Below are positions 8,268 through 15,073 of a DNA stretch of 42,753 nucleotides, in pieces. The notes beneath the pieces were generated by a model. It ran no database searches. It was not told where the DNA came from and was given only the letters and a program-made list of their open reading frames with translations. Location: contig JAKLKE010000017.1 of the NCBI GenBank assembly GCA_023150775.1, positions 1-42,753 of the forward strand, in the 5' to 3' direction. The stretch comes from Myxococcota bacterium. GTDB lineage: Bacteria; Myxococcota_A; UBA796; CAJQPC01. The position numbers and the translations under genes are program-made. Position 1 is the stretch's first letter. The number at the start of each line of letters is the position of its first letter.

Positions 8268-9119
8268 ATGCGCAAGAGTGAAGGCTCCGTGCTGTGCTCG
8301 TCTTGCAGGCGGCTGATCCACGTCTCGGAGAAGACCTGCCCCCACTGCGGCGCGGTGGCGCCGTCGCTGTTTGGTTTCTCGCCGATCTTGAGGCGTTATC
8401 TCGGCGAGAACGCGGACCTGCCGGGCCTGCTCATCACCGTGAACCTCGCGCTCTTCGTGCTCAGCCTCGCCCTCGACCCGCGCGTCTTCGCCGAGAGCGC
8501 CCAGAGCTTCTCGATCTTCACGGCGCTGTCTCCGTCGTCCGAGGCGCTCTACACCTTGGGCATGACCGGAGGCGTGGCGATCACCTTCGGCTGCTGGTGG
8601 ACGGTGCTCACGGCGAGCTTCCTGCACGGGGGGCTCATGCACATCGTGTTCAACGTGATGTGGACCCGCAACCTGGGCGGCGTCGCCGTGGAGGCCTTCG
8701 GCCCCGCGAGGATGATGGTGCTGTGGCTGCTCACCGGCGTCGGCGGCTTCGTGCTCTCCAACGAGGTGAGCGGCGCGCCCACCATCGGCGCCTCGTGCAG
8801 CCTCTACGGGATGATGGGGGCCTTGGTCGTGTGGGGACGGCGCCGGGGCGGCAGCATCGGCGCGAACATCTCCCGGCAGCTCCTCGTCTGGGCCGGGATC
8901 GGCACGCTGTTCGCGTTCGGCGTCGGCGGGGTGAACCACTGGGGGCACCTGGGCGGCTTTCTCACCGGGCTCTTGCTCGGCGCGGTGACGCCGATGGCCC
9001 AGCGCAGCCAAGAGACTCGGCTGGTGCAGCTCTTCGCCTTGGGGCTGATCCTGCTCACCGTGGGCGGCTTCGTCGCCTCGGCGGCGCGCCTGGGGCCGAT
9101 GATGTTGGGCGGGCCTTGA
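8268..9119 (+). CDS. rhomboid family intramembrane serine protease with N-terminal zinc ribbon
   Basis: Predicted 283-aa membrane protease cleaving substrates inside the bilayer. The N-terminus has two CxxC pairs (CSSC at 10-13, CPHC near 24-27), a zinc ribbon. The rhomboid core follows with about six membrane helices: SFLHGGLMHIVFNVMW (HxxxHxxxN motif), GASCSLYG with the putative catalytic serine, and NHWGHLGGFLTG with the catalytic histidine. The usual GxSG motif reads GASC, with Cys in place of Gly just after the serine. Ribosome-site support for ATG 8268 is weak, but it is the first start in frame and keeps the zinc ribbon. Family is secure; substrate unknown. Confidence 0.88.
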   Translation: MRKSEGSVLCSSCRRLIHVSEKTCPHCGAVAPSLFGFSPILRRYLGENADLPGLLITVNLALFVLSLALDPRVFAESAQSFSIFTALSPSSEALYTLGMTGGVAITFGCWWTVLTASFLHGGLMHIVFNVMWTRNLGGVAVEAFGPARMMVLWLLTGVGGFVLSNEVSGAPTIGASCSLYGMMGALVVWGRRRGGSIGANISRQLLVWAGIGTLFAFGVGGVNHWGHLGGFLTGLLLGAVTPMAQRSQETRLVQLFALGLILLTVGGFVASAARLGPMMLGGP

Positions 9120-9172
9120 GCCAGCGGCGCCGCGCCCTGCGGAGCGGCCCTGATTCGGGATACGCTGGCGCC

Positions 9173-9589
9173 ATGCTCACCGCCGCGCTGCTGCTGCTCC
9201 TGCCCTTCGCCCCCGCCGCCTTCGCCCAAGACGCGGGTGACGGCGAAGACAGCGGCGGGCCCGGCCCTGGCCTGCCGACGCGGCCCCTGCACGGCGCCGA
9301 CAGCGACGAGGACACCTGGCCCGACTCCGTAGACTGCGCCATCGAAGACCCGACGATCTTCCCCGGCGCCCCCGAGCTGTGCAACGGCCTCGATGATGAC
9401 TGCGACGGCGTCATCGACAACATCCCCGAGACCTGTGACGGCTTAGACAACGACTGCGACGGTGAGGTCGACGAGGCCGAGGAGTGCCGGTCTTGTGGAG
9501 GCGAGCCCGCCCTGGACACCGGGGCCGCCGCCTTGCTGTTTCCGCTGTGGTGGAGACGTCGTCGGTCCAAAACCCTCGACAACCCCTGA
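9173..9589 (+). CDS. MopE-like secreted protein with MYXO-CTERM-like tail
   Basis: Small 138-aa surface protein. It has a signal peptide (MLTAALLLLLPFAPAAFA), an acidic linker, then aspartate/cysteine repeats of the putative metal-binding MopE kind: DEDTWPDSVDC, ELCNGLDDDCDGVID, TCDGLDNDCDGEVD. The C-terminus is CRSCGGEPALDTG, a short hydrophobic run (AAALLFPLWW) and RRRR, the plan of MYXO-CTERM sorting tags. The D-rich loops probably bind calcium or copper. A TACGCT hexamer at 9161-9166 lies only 6 nt before ATG 9173, so the transcript may be nearly leaderless. It sits downstream of a rhomboid protease gene, an interesting neighbour because rhombosortases process C-terminal sorting tags; that link is inference. 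Confidence 0.8.
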   Translation: MLTAALLLLLPFAPAAFAQDAGDGEDSGGPGPGLPTRPLHGADSDEDTWPDSVDCAIEDPTIFPGAPELCNGLDDDCDGVIDNIPETCDGLDNDCDGEVDEAEECRSCGGEPALDTGAAALLFPLWWRRRRSKTLDNP

Positions 9590-9650
9590 ACATCTGTTTA
9601 CATCGTCAAGACGTTCAGGCTGATCTCCCCTTCTCCTCCGGCGTACCCCC

Positions 9651-10145
9651 ATGCTCGTCCTCGGGATCGATCCCGGCTCTGTTCACACAGGCTACGCCTT
9701 GGTGGACCGCGATCGTGGGCGTTACCTCCTGCGCTCGGCCGGCGCGATTCACACAAACACCAAAGCCGACATCCCCAGCCGCCTGTTGACGATCTTTCAG
9801 GGCCTCCAGAGCTTGCTCACCCTGCATCAGCCCCAGGTCGTGTCCATCGAGGCGATCTTCCGGCACAAGTCCTCGGAGTCCGCCCTGCGCCTCGGCCAAG
9901 CCCGAGGGGTGGCGCTCCTCGCCGCAGCCCAGGCTGGGGTGCCCGTCTTTGAGTACAACAACATGACGGTCAAGAAGTCGGTGACGGGCTCGGGCAGCGC
10001 CGACAAGGTGCAGCTCGCGCGGATGGTGCGGCTGCTCGTCGGCGCCGATGAGTCCCTCACCGCCGACGCCACCGACGCCATCGGCATCGCCATCACCCAC
10101 CTCGCCCACGCCAAACACCACGCCATCGTTCGGAGCCTCACATGA
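9651..10145 (+). CDS. ruvC: crossover junction endodeoxyribonuclease RuvC
   Basis: Holliday junction resolvase, 164 aa, the usual length. It nicks two strands of a four-way junction held by RuvAB. The acidic active site is intact: Asp7 in GIDPG, Glu67 in VSIEAIF, and Asp139/Asp142 in DATDAIGIAITH. The DNA-binding GQARG segment is also present. The gene begins a ruvC-ruvA-ruvB operon and overlaps ruvA by 4 nt (ATGA). No strong ribosome site precedes ATG 9651. Confidence 0.97.
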   Translation: MLVLGIDPGSVHTGYALVDRDRGRYLLRSAGAIHTNTKADIPSRLLTIFQGLQSLLTLHQPQVVSIEAIFRHKSSESALRLGQARGVALLAAAQAGVPVFEYNNMTVKKSVTGSGSADKVQLARMVRLLVGADESLTADATDAIGIAITHLAHAKHHAIVRSLT

Positions 10146-10753
10146 TCGCGCGCCTCGCCGGAGACGTCGTCGAGCGCCTGCCCGGCGCCGTCGTGATGGA
10201 CGTTCGAGGGGTCGGTTACCTCGTGCACGTCGGGCCGCGCCTCGTCGGAGAGCTCTCGGACGGGGCGGCGGCCACGCTCTACATCTCCACCCAGGTCAGC
10301 GAAGACAGCATCCGCCTGTTCGGCTTTGGCCGGGCGGCGGAGCGGCAGTGTTTTGAGCTGCTCACGACCATGCCCCGGGTGGGCCCCAAGCTCTCTCAGG
10401 CCCTCGTGGACCACCTGGGCTTGGAGGGCCTCGCCGCCGCCATCGACGCTGAAGACACCCGCGCCTTGGCCGCCGCGCCGGGCGTGGGCAAAAAGACGGC
10501 GGAGCGCCTCGTCTTGGAGCTTCGGGGCAAGATCCCCGTCGAGTTCCGCGCCGCCGCCGCCACCGCCGCCGCTGAGGCCGAGCCCCCGCCCAAGACGAAG
10601 GACCACGACACCCTCGTCTTGGCCTTGGCCCAGCTCGGCTACCGCAAGTCCGAGATCGACCAGGCCCTCGCCGGCCTCGCCGCACGGGGCCTCGACGGGG
10701 CGGACGTGCCCACCCGCCTCTCCCACTCCCTCAAGATCCTCTCGGGGGGCTGA
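10142..10753 (+). CDS. ruvA: Holliday junction DNA helicase subunit RuvA
   Basis: Junction-recognition subunit, 203 aa, that binds four-way DNA as a tetramer and loads RuvB. The N-terminal OB fold (MIARLAGDVVERLPGAVVMDV) is followed by two helix-hairpin-helix motifs (TTMPRVGPKLSQAL and AAAPGVGKKTAERL, leading into LELRGK). A flexible Ala/Pro linker leads to the C-terminal three-helix domain that contacts RuvB (about 155-203, LALAQLGYRKSEIDQAL). It overlaps ruvC by 4 nt and is followed by ruvB 3 nt after its stop, so the three are one transcription unit. Confidence 0.97.
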   Translation: MIARLAGDVVERLPGAVVMDVRGVGYLVHVGPRLVGELSDGAAATLYISTQVSEDSIRLFGFGRAAERQCFELLTTMPRVGPKLSQALVDHLGLEGLAAAIDAEDTRALAAAPGVGKKTAERLVLELRGKIPVEFRAAAATAAAEAEPPPKTKDHDTLVLALAQLGYRKSEIDQALAGLAARGLDGADVPTRLSHSLKILSGG

Positions 10754-10756
10754 GCC

Positions 10757-11779
10757 ATGACGACCCGACTCGTAGACGCCACGCCGAAAGACCCTGTTGA
10801 TCCTGCGCTTCGCCCCAAGAACCTCGACGAGTACGTCGGCCAAGAGCGCATCAAGGCGAACCTCAAGGTGTACATCCGCGCGGCGCTCCAGCGCGGCGAG
10901 GCCTTGGACCACGTCATCTTCGCCGGGCCGCCGGGCCTGGGCAAAACATCGCTGGCCTACATCATGGGCGAAGAGCTCGGCGTCGAGGTCAAGACGGCCT
11001 CGGGGCCGACGATTGAGCGCGGCGGTGACCTCGCGGCCTTGCTCAACAACCTCGAAGACCGCCAGATCCTGTTCATCGACGAGATCCACCGCCTCAACCG
11101 CGCTGTGGAGGAGGTGCTGTACCCGGCGATGGAGGACTACGAGATCGACGTGCTCATCGGCTCTGGGCCCGGCGCGCAGTCGGTGAAGCTGCCGCTCAAG
11201 CGGTTCACGCTCATCGGCGCCACCACCCGCACGGGCCTGCTCAGCTCGCCGCTGCGGGCGCGCTTCGGCATCCAGTGCAGCATGGACTTTTACACCCCCG
11301 CCGAGCTGGAGCGCATCTTGGTGCGCTCGGCCCAGCGCCTCGGCGTCGAGATGACCGGCGAGGGCGCCCGGGAGCTCGCTGGGCGCTGCCGAGGCACGCC
11401 GCGCGTGGCGAACCGCCTGCTCAAGCGGGTGCGTGACTTCGCCCAGGTCGAGGGCAAAGGGGTGATCGACCTCCCCCTCACCCAGTCCGCATTGGAGCGC
11501 CTCCAGGTAGACCGCTTCGGCCTCGACGGCATGGACATCCGCATCCTGCGCACCATCGTCGAGAAGTTTGACGGCGGACCCGTCGGCCTCACGAACCTCG
11601 CCGCCGCCATCGGTGAGGAGCCCGACACCATCGAGGAGGTCTACGAGCCGTTCCTGATTCAGCACGGCTTCTTGCAGCGCACGAGCCGCGGGCGCGTCGT
11701 GGGTCGGCTGGGATATGAGCACCTGGGCCTCACCTTCCGCCCCATCGCCAAAGAGAAAGAGCAAGAGGAGCTGTTCTGA
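10757..11779 (+). CDS. ruvB: Holliday junction branch migration ATPase RuvB
   Basis: AAA+ motor, 340 aa, that drives branch migration with Ruv[22 protein letters not shown] is the standard N-terminal signature. Walker A is [11 protein letters not shown], Walker B is LFIDEIHR, and the sensor-1 region is [20 protein letters not shown] with the arginine finger. The C-terminal winged helix ([16 protein letters not shown] onward, [16 protein letters not shown]) is complete. It starts 3 nt after ruvA and ends 1 nt before the next gene's ATG, so the DUF192 lipoprotein is probably co-transcribed. Confidence 0.98.
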   Translation: MTTRLVDATPKDPVDPALRPKNLDEYVGQERIKANLKVYIRAALQRGEALDHVIFAGPPGLGKTSLAYIMGEELGVEVKTASGPTIERGGDLAALLNNLEDRQILFIDEIHRLNRAVEEVLYPAMEDYEIDVLIGSGPGAQSVKLPLKRFTLIGATTRTGLLSSPLRARFGIQCSMDFYTPAELERILVRSAQRLGVEMTGEGARELAGRCRGTPRVANRLLKRVRDFAQVEGKGVIDLPLTQSALERLQVDRFGLDGMDIRILRTIVEKFDGGPVGLTNLAAAIGEEPDTIEEVYEPFLIQHGFLQRTSRGRVVGRLGYEHLGLTFRPIAKEKEQEELF

Positions 11780-11780
11780 G

Positions 11781-12212
11781 ATGAAGTGGTCGCCTCTTTT
11801 GGCCTCTTTCTTGGCCGTGGGCTGCGGGCCCAAGACGCTCTTGCCCACAACCTCCCTCTCCTTGGGCGAGGTGTCGATCACCGTCGAGGTCGCCGACACG
11901 CCCAGCGAGCGGCACAACGGGCTCATGTTCCGCGAGGCCATCGGCGCCGACGCCGGGATGCTCTTTGTGTACCCCGAACCCCAGCCCCGCTCGTTCTGGA
12001 TGGAGAACACGACCATCCCGCTCTCCATCGCTTACCTCGACGCCCAGGGCGTGATCCTCAACATCGAGGACATGCGGCCCCTCACCCGGGACGGCGTGCG
12101 CAGCTCAGGCCCCGCGCTCTACGCCTTAGAGATGAACCGGGGCTGGTTTGAGTCCAACCAGATCAAGCCCGGTCAGACCGTGGCGGGGCTGCCCGGCCCG
12201 AGCAAAGAATAG
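11781..12212 (+). CDS. DUF192 family lipoprotein
   Basis: Predicted 143-aa exported lipoprotein of the DUF192 family. MKWSPLLASFLAVGC is a short signal peptide with an AVGC lipobox. The body carries the family's hallmark motifs: ERHNGLMFRE (R.xGLMfR), GMLFVYPEPQPRSFWMENT (mlFvf......FWMkNT), PLSIAYLDAQGVIL, and YALEMNRGWFES. Members are small beta proteins of unknown biochemical role, often secreted. AAGAGGAG at 11763-11770, inside the ruvB end, can serve as ribosome site. Its position right after ruvB suggests operon membership rather than a role in recombination. Confidence 0.85.
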   Translation: MKWSPLLASFLAVGCGPKTLLPTTSLSLGEVSITVEVADTPSERHNGLMFREAIGADAGMLFVYPEPQPRSFWMENTTIPLSIAYLDAQGVILNIEDMRPLTRDGVRSSGPALYALEMNRGWFESNQIKPGQTVAGLPGPSKE

Positions 12213-12251
12213 GGCGCCGACGTCCATTCACAGGGCTACACTGGCCAACGG

Positions 12252-13106
12252 ATGCGCCTAAACCCGCCCCAGCAGACCATCGCCGCGCCCGTCGTCGCCG
12301 AGGGCGTCGGCCTTCACACGGGCGTGTGGTGTAAGGCCCGCGCGCTCCCGGCGCCGCCCCACCACGGCGTTCGGTTTGTGCGGGTGGATCTCCCCGGCGC
12401 CCCGGAGCTCCCCGCGGCGGTGAGCCATGTGCGCTCCACGGTCTTGGCGACCACCTTGGGCGAAGGGGAGGCCTCGGTGAGCACCGTCGAGCACCTGCTC
12501 GCGACGCTCTACGCCTTGGGCATCGACAACGCGCGCATCGAGGTGGAGGGCCCGGAGATCCCCGTGCTCGACGGCTCCGCGGGCGTTTGGACCGAGCGCG
12601 CCCTCGCCGCCGGGATCGTCGCCCAAGCGGCCGAGGTGAACGTCCTGCGCCTCACCCGGCCCATGACGCTCTCCGACGGTGACCGGGAGGTGATCCTGCG
12701 GCCCTCGGAGACAGGCCTGCACCTCCGGGTGACGGTCAACTTTGACCACCCCACCATCGGCGAACAGCGTGTGCAGCTCAGCGTGAGCCCCGAGAGCTTC
12801 TTGGCCGAGCTGGCCTGGGCGCGCACCTTCGGGTTCTTGGAGGAGGTCGAGCGTATTCGTGCGGCGGGGCTCGCCCGGGGCGGCAGCTTAGAGAACGCCG
12901 TCGTCTTCTGCCGCGAGCGCGGCGTGCTCAACCCCGAGGGCCTACGCGCCGCCGATGAGCCCGTGCGGCACAAGGCCTTGGACCTCCTGGGGGATCTGAG
13001 CCTGCTCGGCGCCAGGCTCTACGCCGAGGTCGAGGTGCGCCGACCGGGCCACGGCATGACCTTACAGGTCGTGCGCGCCCTGCTCGACGAGGCGACGCGG
13101 GCCTGA
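12252..13106 (+). CDS. lpxC: UDP-3-O-acyl-N-acetylglucosamine deacetylase LpxC
   Basis: Zinc enzyme for the committed step of lipid A synthesis, 284 aa. Zinc ligands and catalytic residues are in place: His81 in STVEHLLATLYALGID, His240 and Asp244 in RHKALDLLGDL, and His267 in RPGHGMTL as general acid; Glu80 precedes His81. It proves an LPS-making, Gram-negative host. It starts at ATG 12252; a TACACT hexamer at 12237-12242 ends only 9 nt upstream, so a very short leader is possible. It ends just before a strong hairpin at 13127-13155. Confidence 0.96.
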   Translation: MRLNPPQQTIAAPVVAEGVGLHTGVWCKARALPAPPHHGVRFVRVDLPGAPELPAAVSHVRSTVLATTLGEGEASVSTVEHLLATLYALGIDNARIEVEGPEIPVLDGSAGVWTERALAAGIVAQAAEVNVLRLTRPMTLSDGDREVILRPSETGLHLRVTVNFDHPTIGEQRVQLSVSPESFLAELAWARTFGFLEEVERIRAAGLARGGSLENAVVFCRERGVLNPEGLRAADEPVRHKALDLLGDLSLLGARLYAEVEVRRPGHGMTLQVVRALLDEATRA

Positions 13107-13126
13107 TCCGCTGATCCTGAAGCGAG

Positions 13127-13155
13127 TGACCCCGCCAGGGGGACTGGCGGGGTCA
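13127..13155. terminator. perfect 12-bp hairpin, bidirectional
   Basis: TGACCCCGCCAG (13127-13138) and its exact complement CTGGCGGGGTCA (13144-13155) flank a 5-nt loop. It follows lpxC on the plus strand and the 15-codon micro-ORF on the minus strand, so it can end both transcripts. There is no T-run on either side, so an intrinsic terminator is likely but not certain. Confidence 0.65.
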
Positions 13156-13171
13156 TCATGCCGAGAAGGGT

Positions 13172-13219
13172 TTACTTCTTCGGGCCCGGCTTCGGGCGGG
13201 GGGACGGACGCCAACGCAT
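13172..13219 (-). CDS. 15-aa proline/lysine/arginine-rich micro-ORF
   Basis: The minus strand reads MRWRPSPRPKPGPKK then TAA. Several signals suggest it is really expressed: GGAGG at 13224-13228 lies 4 nt before the ATG, a consensus TTGACA -35 with a CATGCT -10 lies about 50-80 nt upstream, and a perfect hairpin follows 17 nt after the stop. The peptide is basic with alternating prolines and no membrane segment. I do not recognise it. It might be a functional micropeptide, a leader-like or ribosome-stalling peptide, or the incidental ORF of a small RNA. Too short for routine gene callers. Confidence 0.5.
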   Translation of the reverse strand: MRWRPSPRPKPGPKK

Positions 13220-13270
13220 GAGACCTCCAGCGGTTGATGAGTCTTTCTGGGGAGCACCAGGAACAGTGTC

Positions 13271-13299
13271 AGCATGGTCTTGACTTCGCCCTCTGTCAA
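13271..13299 (-). promoter_or_regulatory. sigma70-type promoter for the micro-ORF, with overlapping inverted repeat
   Basis: On the minus strand TTGACA (13294-13299) is followed by a 17-bp spacer and CATGCT (13271-13276). The -35 is perfect, the -10 matches 3 of 6. The -35 lies in an inverted repeat CTTGAC-N10-GTCAAG (13279-13300), which could bind a dimeric regulator. Confidence 0.5.
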
Positions 13300-13377
13300 G
13301 CGCCACCCCCTCTCAAATCTCACGTTCTTACGATCCTTCCCGGCCTGGGGGCGCTCCGAGGGCCGAGGCTCAGGGTT

Positions 13378-14322
13378 ATGACGACGCCGATGAGCCTCAG
13401 CACCGCCCGCTGCGCCGACGGCGCCACGCCGAACCTCCCGCCCGGGCCGCCCTTTGAGGCGCGCGCGCTCACCCCCTGGATCGGGCGATCGTTCCGCTTG
13501 GCCTGCGGAGATCCCCGCTTGGCTGAGGTCTGCGACGGGGGCCCGGCGCCGAGCCCCGCCTTCGAGAACCTCGTCGGCCTCACCCGGGCCTGGGCCGAGC
13601 ACCCCGAGTGGCTCAACTTTATGGCCCCGGACGCCCCCAACCACGAGGCGAAGCTCTTAGAGCGCGCCCTCTACCTGCATCATTTTGCGCCGTGGCTGCC
13701 CGCGACGGGCCGGGCCCTGGACTTAGGCGCGGGCGTGGGCCGCTTCACCCAGCTCTGGCTCGATCGGGGCCTTGAGGTGCTCGCCGTAGAGGCGGATCGC
13801 CGAAGCCTGGAGCGCCTCTTGTGGTCGGCGGCGGGTCGGGCCGGGCGCCTGGACCTGCGCTGGACGACGGCGGAGCGCCTGGGCGACGAGGGGCCGTTTG
13901 ATCTGTGTTTTGCCGTTGAGCTCCTCAATTATGTCGAGGATCCCGACCTTTGCCTGGAGCGCGCCGCGGCGAACCTCCGGCCGGGCGGCCTGCTCTTCGG
14001 CGCCGTAGAGGCCGAGCTCGGCTGGCTGATGTCCGCCGACGCCGCGCCCGGCAGCCTCGCCGCCTTAGACGCGGAGGGCCCCCTCCTCATGCCCGGCGAC
14101 CGCTTCGTGCGCACCTTCTCCGAGGCCCGCCTGCGCGATCTGCTCCAAGGTTGGGAGCTGCTCCTGCTCAAGCCGAGCCACTATGTGCTCTCGGGCCCGT
14201 TTGAGCAGGCCGCTGGGCCCTTGAGCCTGGAGGCGCTGATCGCCTGGGAGGACCGCCTGCGGGCGCACCCCGTCTTCGGGCCGCTCCATCGCGCCTGGAC
14301 CTTCGTGGCGCGTCGTCCATAA
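13378..14322 (+). CDS. class I SAM-dependent methyltransferase
   Basis: Predicted 314-aa methyltransferase. The Rossmann core is about residues 115-230: RALDLGAGVGRFTQLWLDRG is motif I (SAM loop), VLAVEADRRSLERL is motif II with its acidic ribose-binding residue, and FDLCFAVELLNYVEDPDLCLERAAANLRPGGLLFG covers motifs IV-VI as in the Methyltransf_11/23 group. A 100-residue N-terminal region and a C-terminal extension (IAWEDRLRAHPVFGPLHRA) are specific to this protein. ATG 13378 is chosen since the upstream in-frame stretch overlaps the micro-ORF promoter. The substrate is unknown; nothing next to it gives a pathway. Confidence 0.83.
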   Translation: MTTPMSLSTARCADGATPNLPPGPPFEARALTPWIGRSFRLACGDPRLAEVCDGGPAPSPAFENLVGLTRAWAEHPEWLNFMAPDAPNHEAKLLERALYLHHFAPWLPATGRALDLGAGVGRFTQLWLDRGLEVLAVEADRRSLERLLWSAAGRAGRLDLRWTTAERLGDEGPFDLCFAVELLNYVEDPDLCLERAAANLRPGGLLFGAVEAELGWLMSADAAPGSLAALDAEGPLLMPGDRFVRTFSEARLRDLLQGWELLLLKPSHYVLSGPFEQAAGPLSLEALIAWEDRLRAHPVFGPLHRAWTFVARRP

Positions 14323-14337
14323 GACTCGTTCTTCGAG

Positions 14338-14381
14338 CATTTTTTCGCGATCTGATCCCAGAGATCTTCGCTCAAAAAATG
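14338..14381 (+). terminator. AT-rich nested inverted repeat after the methyltransferase
   Basis: CATTTTTT (14338-14345) pairs with AAAAAATG (14374-14381), and inside them GATCT (14349-14353) pairs with AGATC (14362-14366). It stands out in GC-rich DNA and begins 15 nt past the methyltransferase stop. It may end that transcript or be a regulatory site. A second small inverted repeat, CGGACA-N5-TGTCCG, follows at 14401-14417. Confidence 0.4.
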
Positions 14382-14425
14382 TTAACGCCGCCCCGTTGAT
14401 CGGACAGTTTGTGTCCGTTCGGCGC

Positions 14426-14677
14426 TGGACCGAGGCCGTGGACGGGTTATTTTATGAATGTCGGCGACGCTTGTGCCTGAGGCTTGTCCCGACCCTCTCT
14501 CCAACCCCTGCGGCGTCGCCGTAGGCGCGTCACGTCGCGCGCCTGGCTTCGCTGAGGGCTGCCCGCACCTCACAACGTCCATCGGTCGCCTTCGCGATCG
14601 GCCGCGCCTTTGTCGGCGCCTCACCGCGACCGCTCCGCGAGAGCGCGCCGCGACCTCGTCACGCCCAAGGAGGGAAC
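14426..14677 (+). promoter_or_regulatory. possible promoter and long leader of the 71-aa protein gene
   Basis: The only promoter-like pair in this 355-bp gap is TGGACC (14426-14431) and TATTTT (14448-14453), 16 bp apart, both partial matches. If used, the transcript would carry a leader of about 215 nt before AAGGAGGG and ATG 14678. The leader is GC-rich with several potential short stems. I recognise no known riboswitch and no convincing gene in it. Confidence 0.3.
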
Positions 14678-14893
14678 ATGATCACCCTGACCGCCCCGCT
14701 CCGCCTCGCCGCGCCCCGCGGCCGGTCGATGCCCACCACGCGCCGCGCCAGCATCGACGCTCCGCGCTTCGATCTGCGCGACCGCGCCCTGAACCCCAAC
14801 GAGCTGATCACCATCGTGGGTGTCATCCTGCTCAGCGCCACGCTCAACACGCGGCTGTTTGAGCTCGTGTTCTGGCTCGCCTCGATGGCCTGA
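14678..14893 (+). CDS. small single-pass membrane protein
   Basis: A 71-aa protein of unknown family. The first 40 residues are basic and polar (several Arg, PTTRR, RFDLRDR); residues about 42-70 are a hydrophobic helix (ELITIVGVILLSATLNTRLF, then ELVFWLASMA). It would insert with a cytoplasmic basic tail. The start is certain: AAGGAGGG ends 4 nt before ATG 14678, one of the strongest ribosome sites in the window. A terminator hairpin follows its stop, so it is a one-gene unit. Confidence 0.7.
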   Translation: MITLTAPLRLAAPRGRSMPTTRRASIDAPRFDLRDRALNPNELITIVGVILLSATLNTRLFELVFWLASMA

Positions 14894-14911
14894 TCGGCCC
14901 GTTCACCCTTC

Positions 14912-14947
14912 AAAGGGCGTCCCCGCTTGGGGCGCCCTTCTTGTTTG
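14912..14947 (+). terminator. intrinsic terminator after the 71-aa protein gene
   Basis: AAGGGCG-t-CCCC and GGGGCGCCCTT form an 11-bp stem with a one-base bulge and a GCTT tetraloop (14913-14939). A T-rich tail TTCTTGTTT follows. This is the clearest Rho-independent terminator in the window. Confidence 0.8.
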
Positions 14948-15073
14948 TGGGGCCCGACCCGGCGGAGCTTCACGAGGGGACACCCCTGGTCTCTGCGCGC
15001 CTGGGTTATGATAAGGCGCCCCTGTCACGCCCCCCGCTCACGCACCCCACTCCTACCCAGGCCCGTCGGCGCC

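Noticed and set aside
8222-8281. Short open frame starting ATGATGATCTGC between the TPR and rhomboid genes
   Set aside because: It has 19 codons, no ribosome site, no hairpin after it, and runs into the rhomboid gene.
7845-9011. Long minus-strand open frame under the TPR and rhomboid genes
   Set aside because: It is antisense to two clear genes, has no family motif, and its His/Glu/Arg-rich composition is a shadow of GC-rich codon use.
9827-12028. 733-codon minus-strand open frame across ruvC-ruvA-ruvB
   Set aside because: The plus strand encodes three undoubted proteins there; the antisense frame lacks any recognisable domain.
14458-14862. 134-codon open frame with many Arg/Pro before and across the 71-aa gene
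   Set aside because: It overlaps a gene with a far better ribosome site in another frame, and its composition is that of a random frame in GC-rich DNA.
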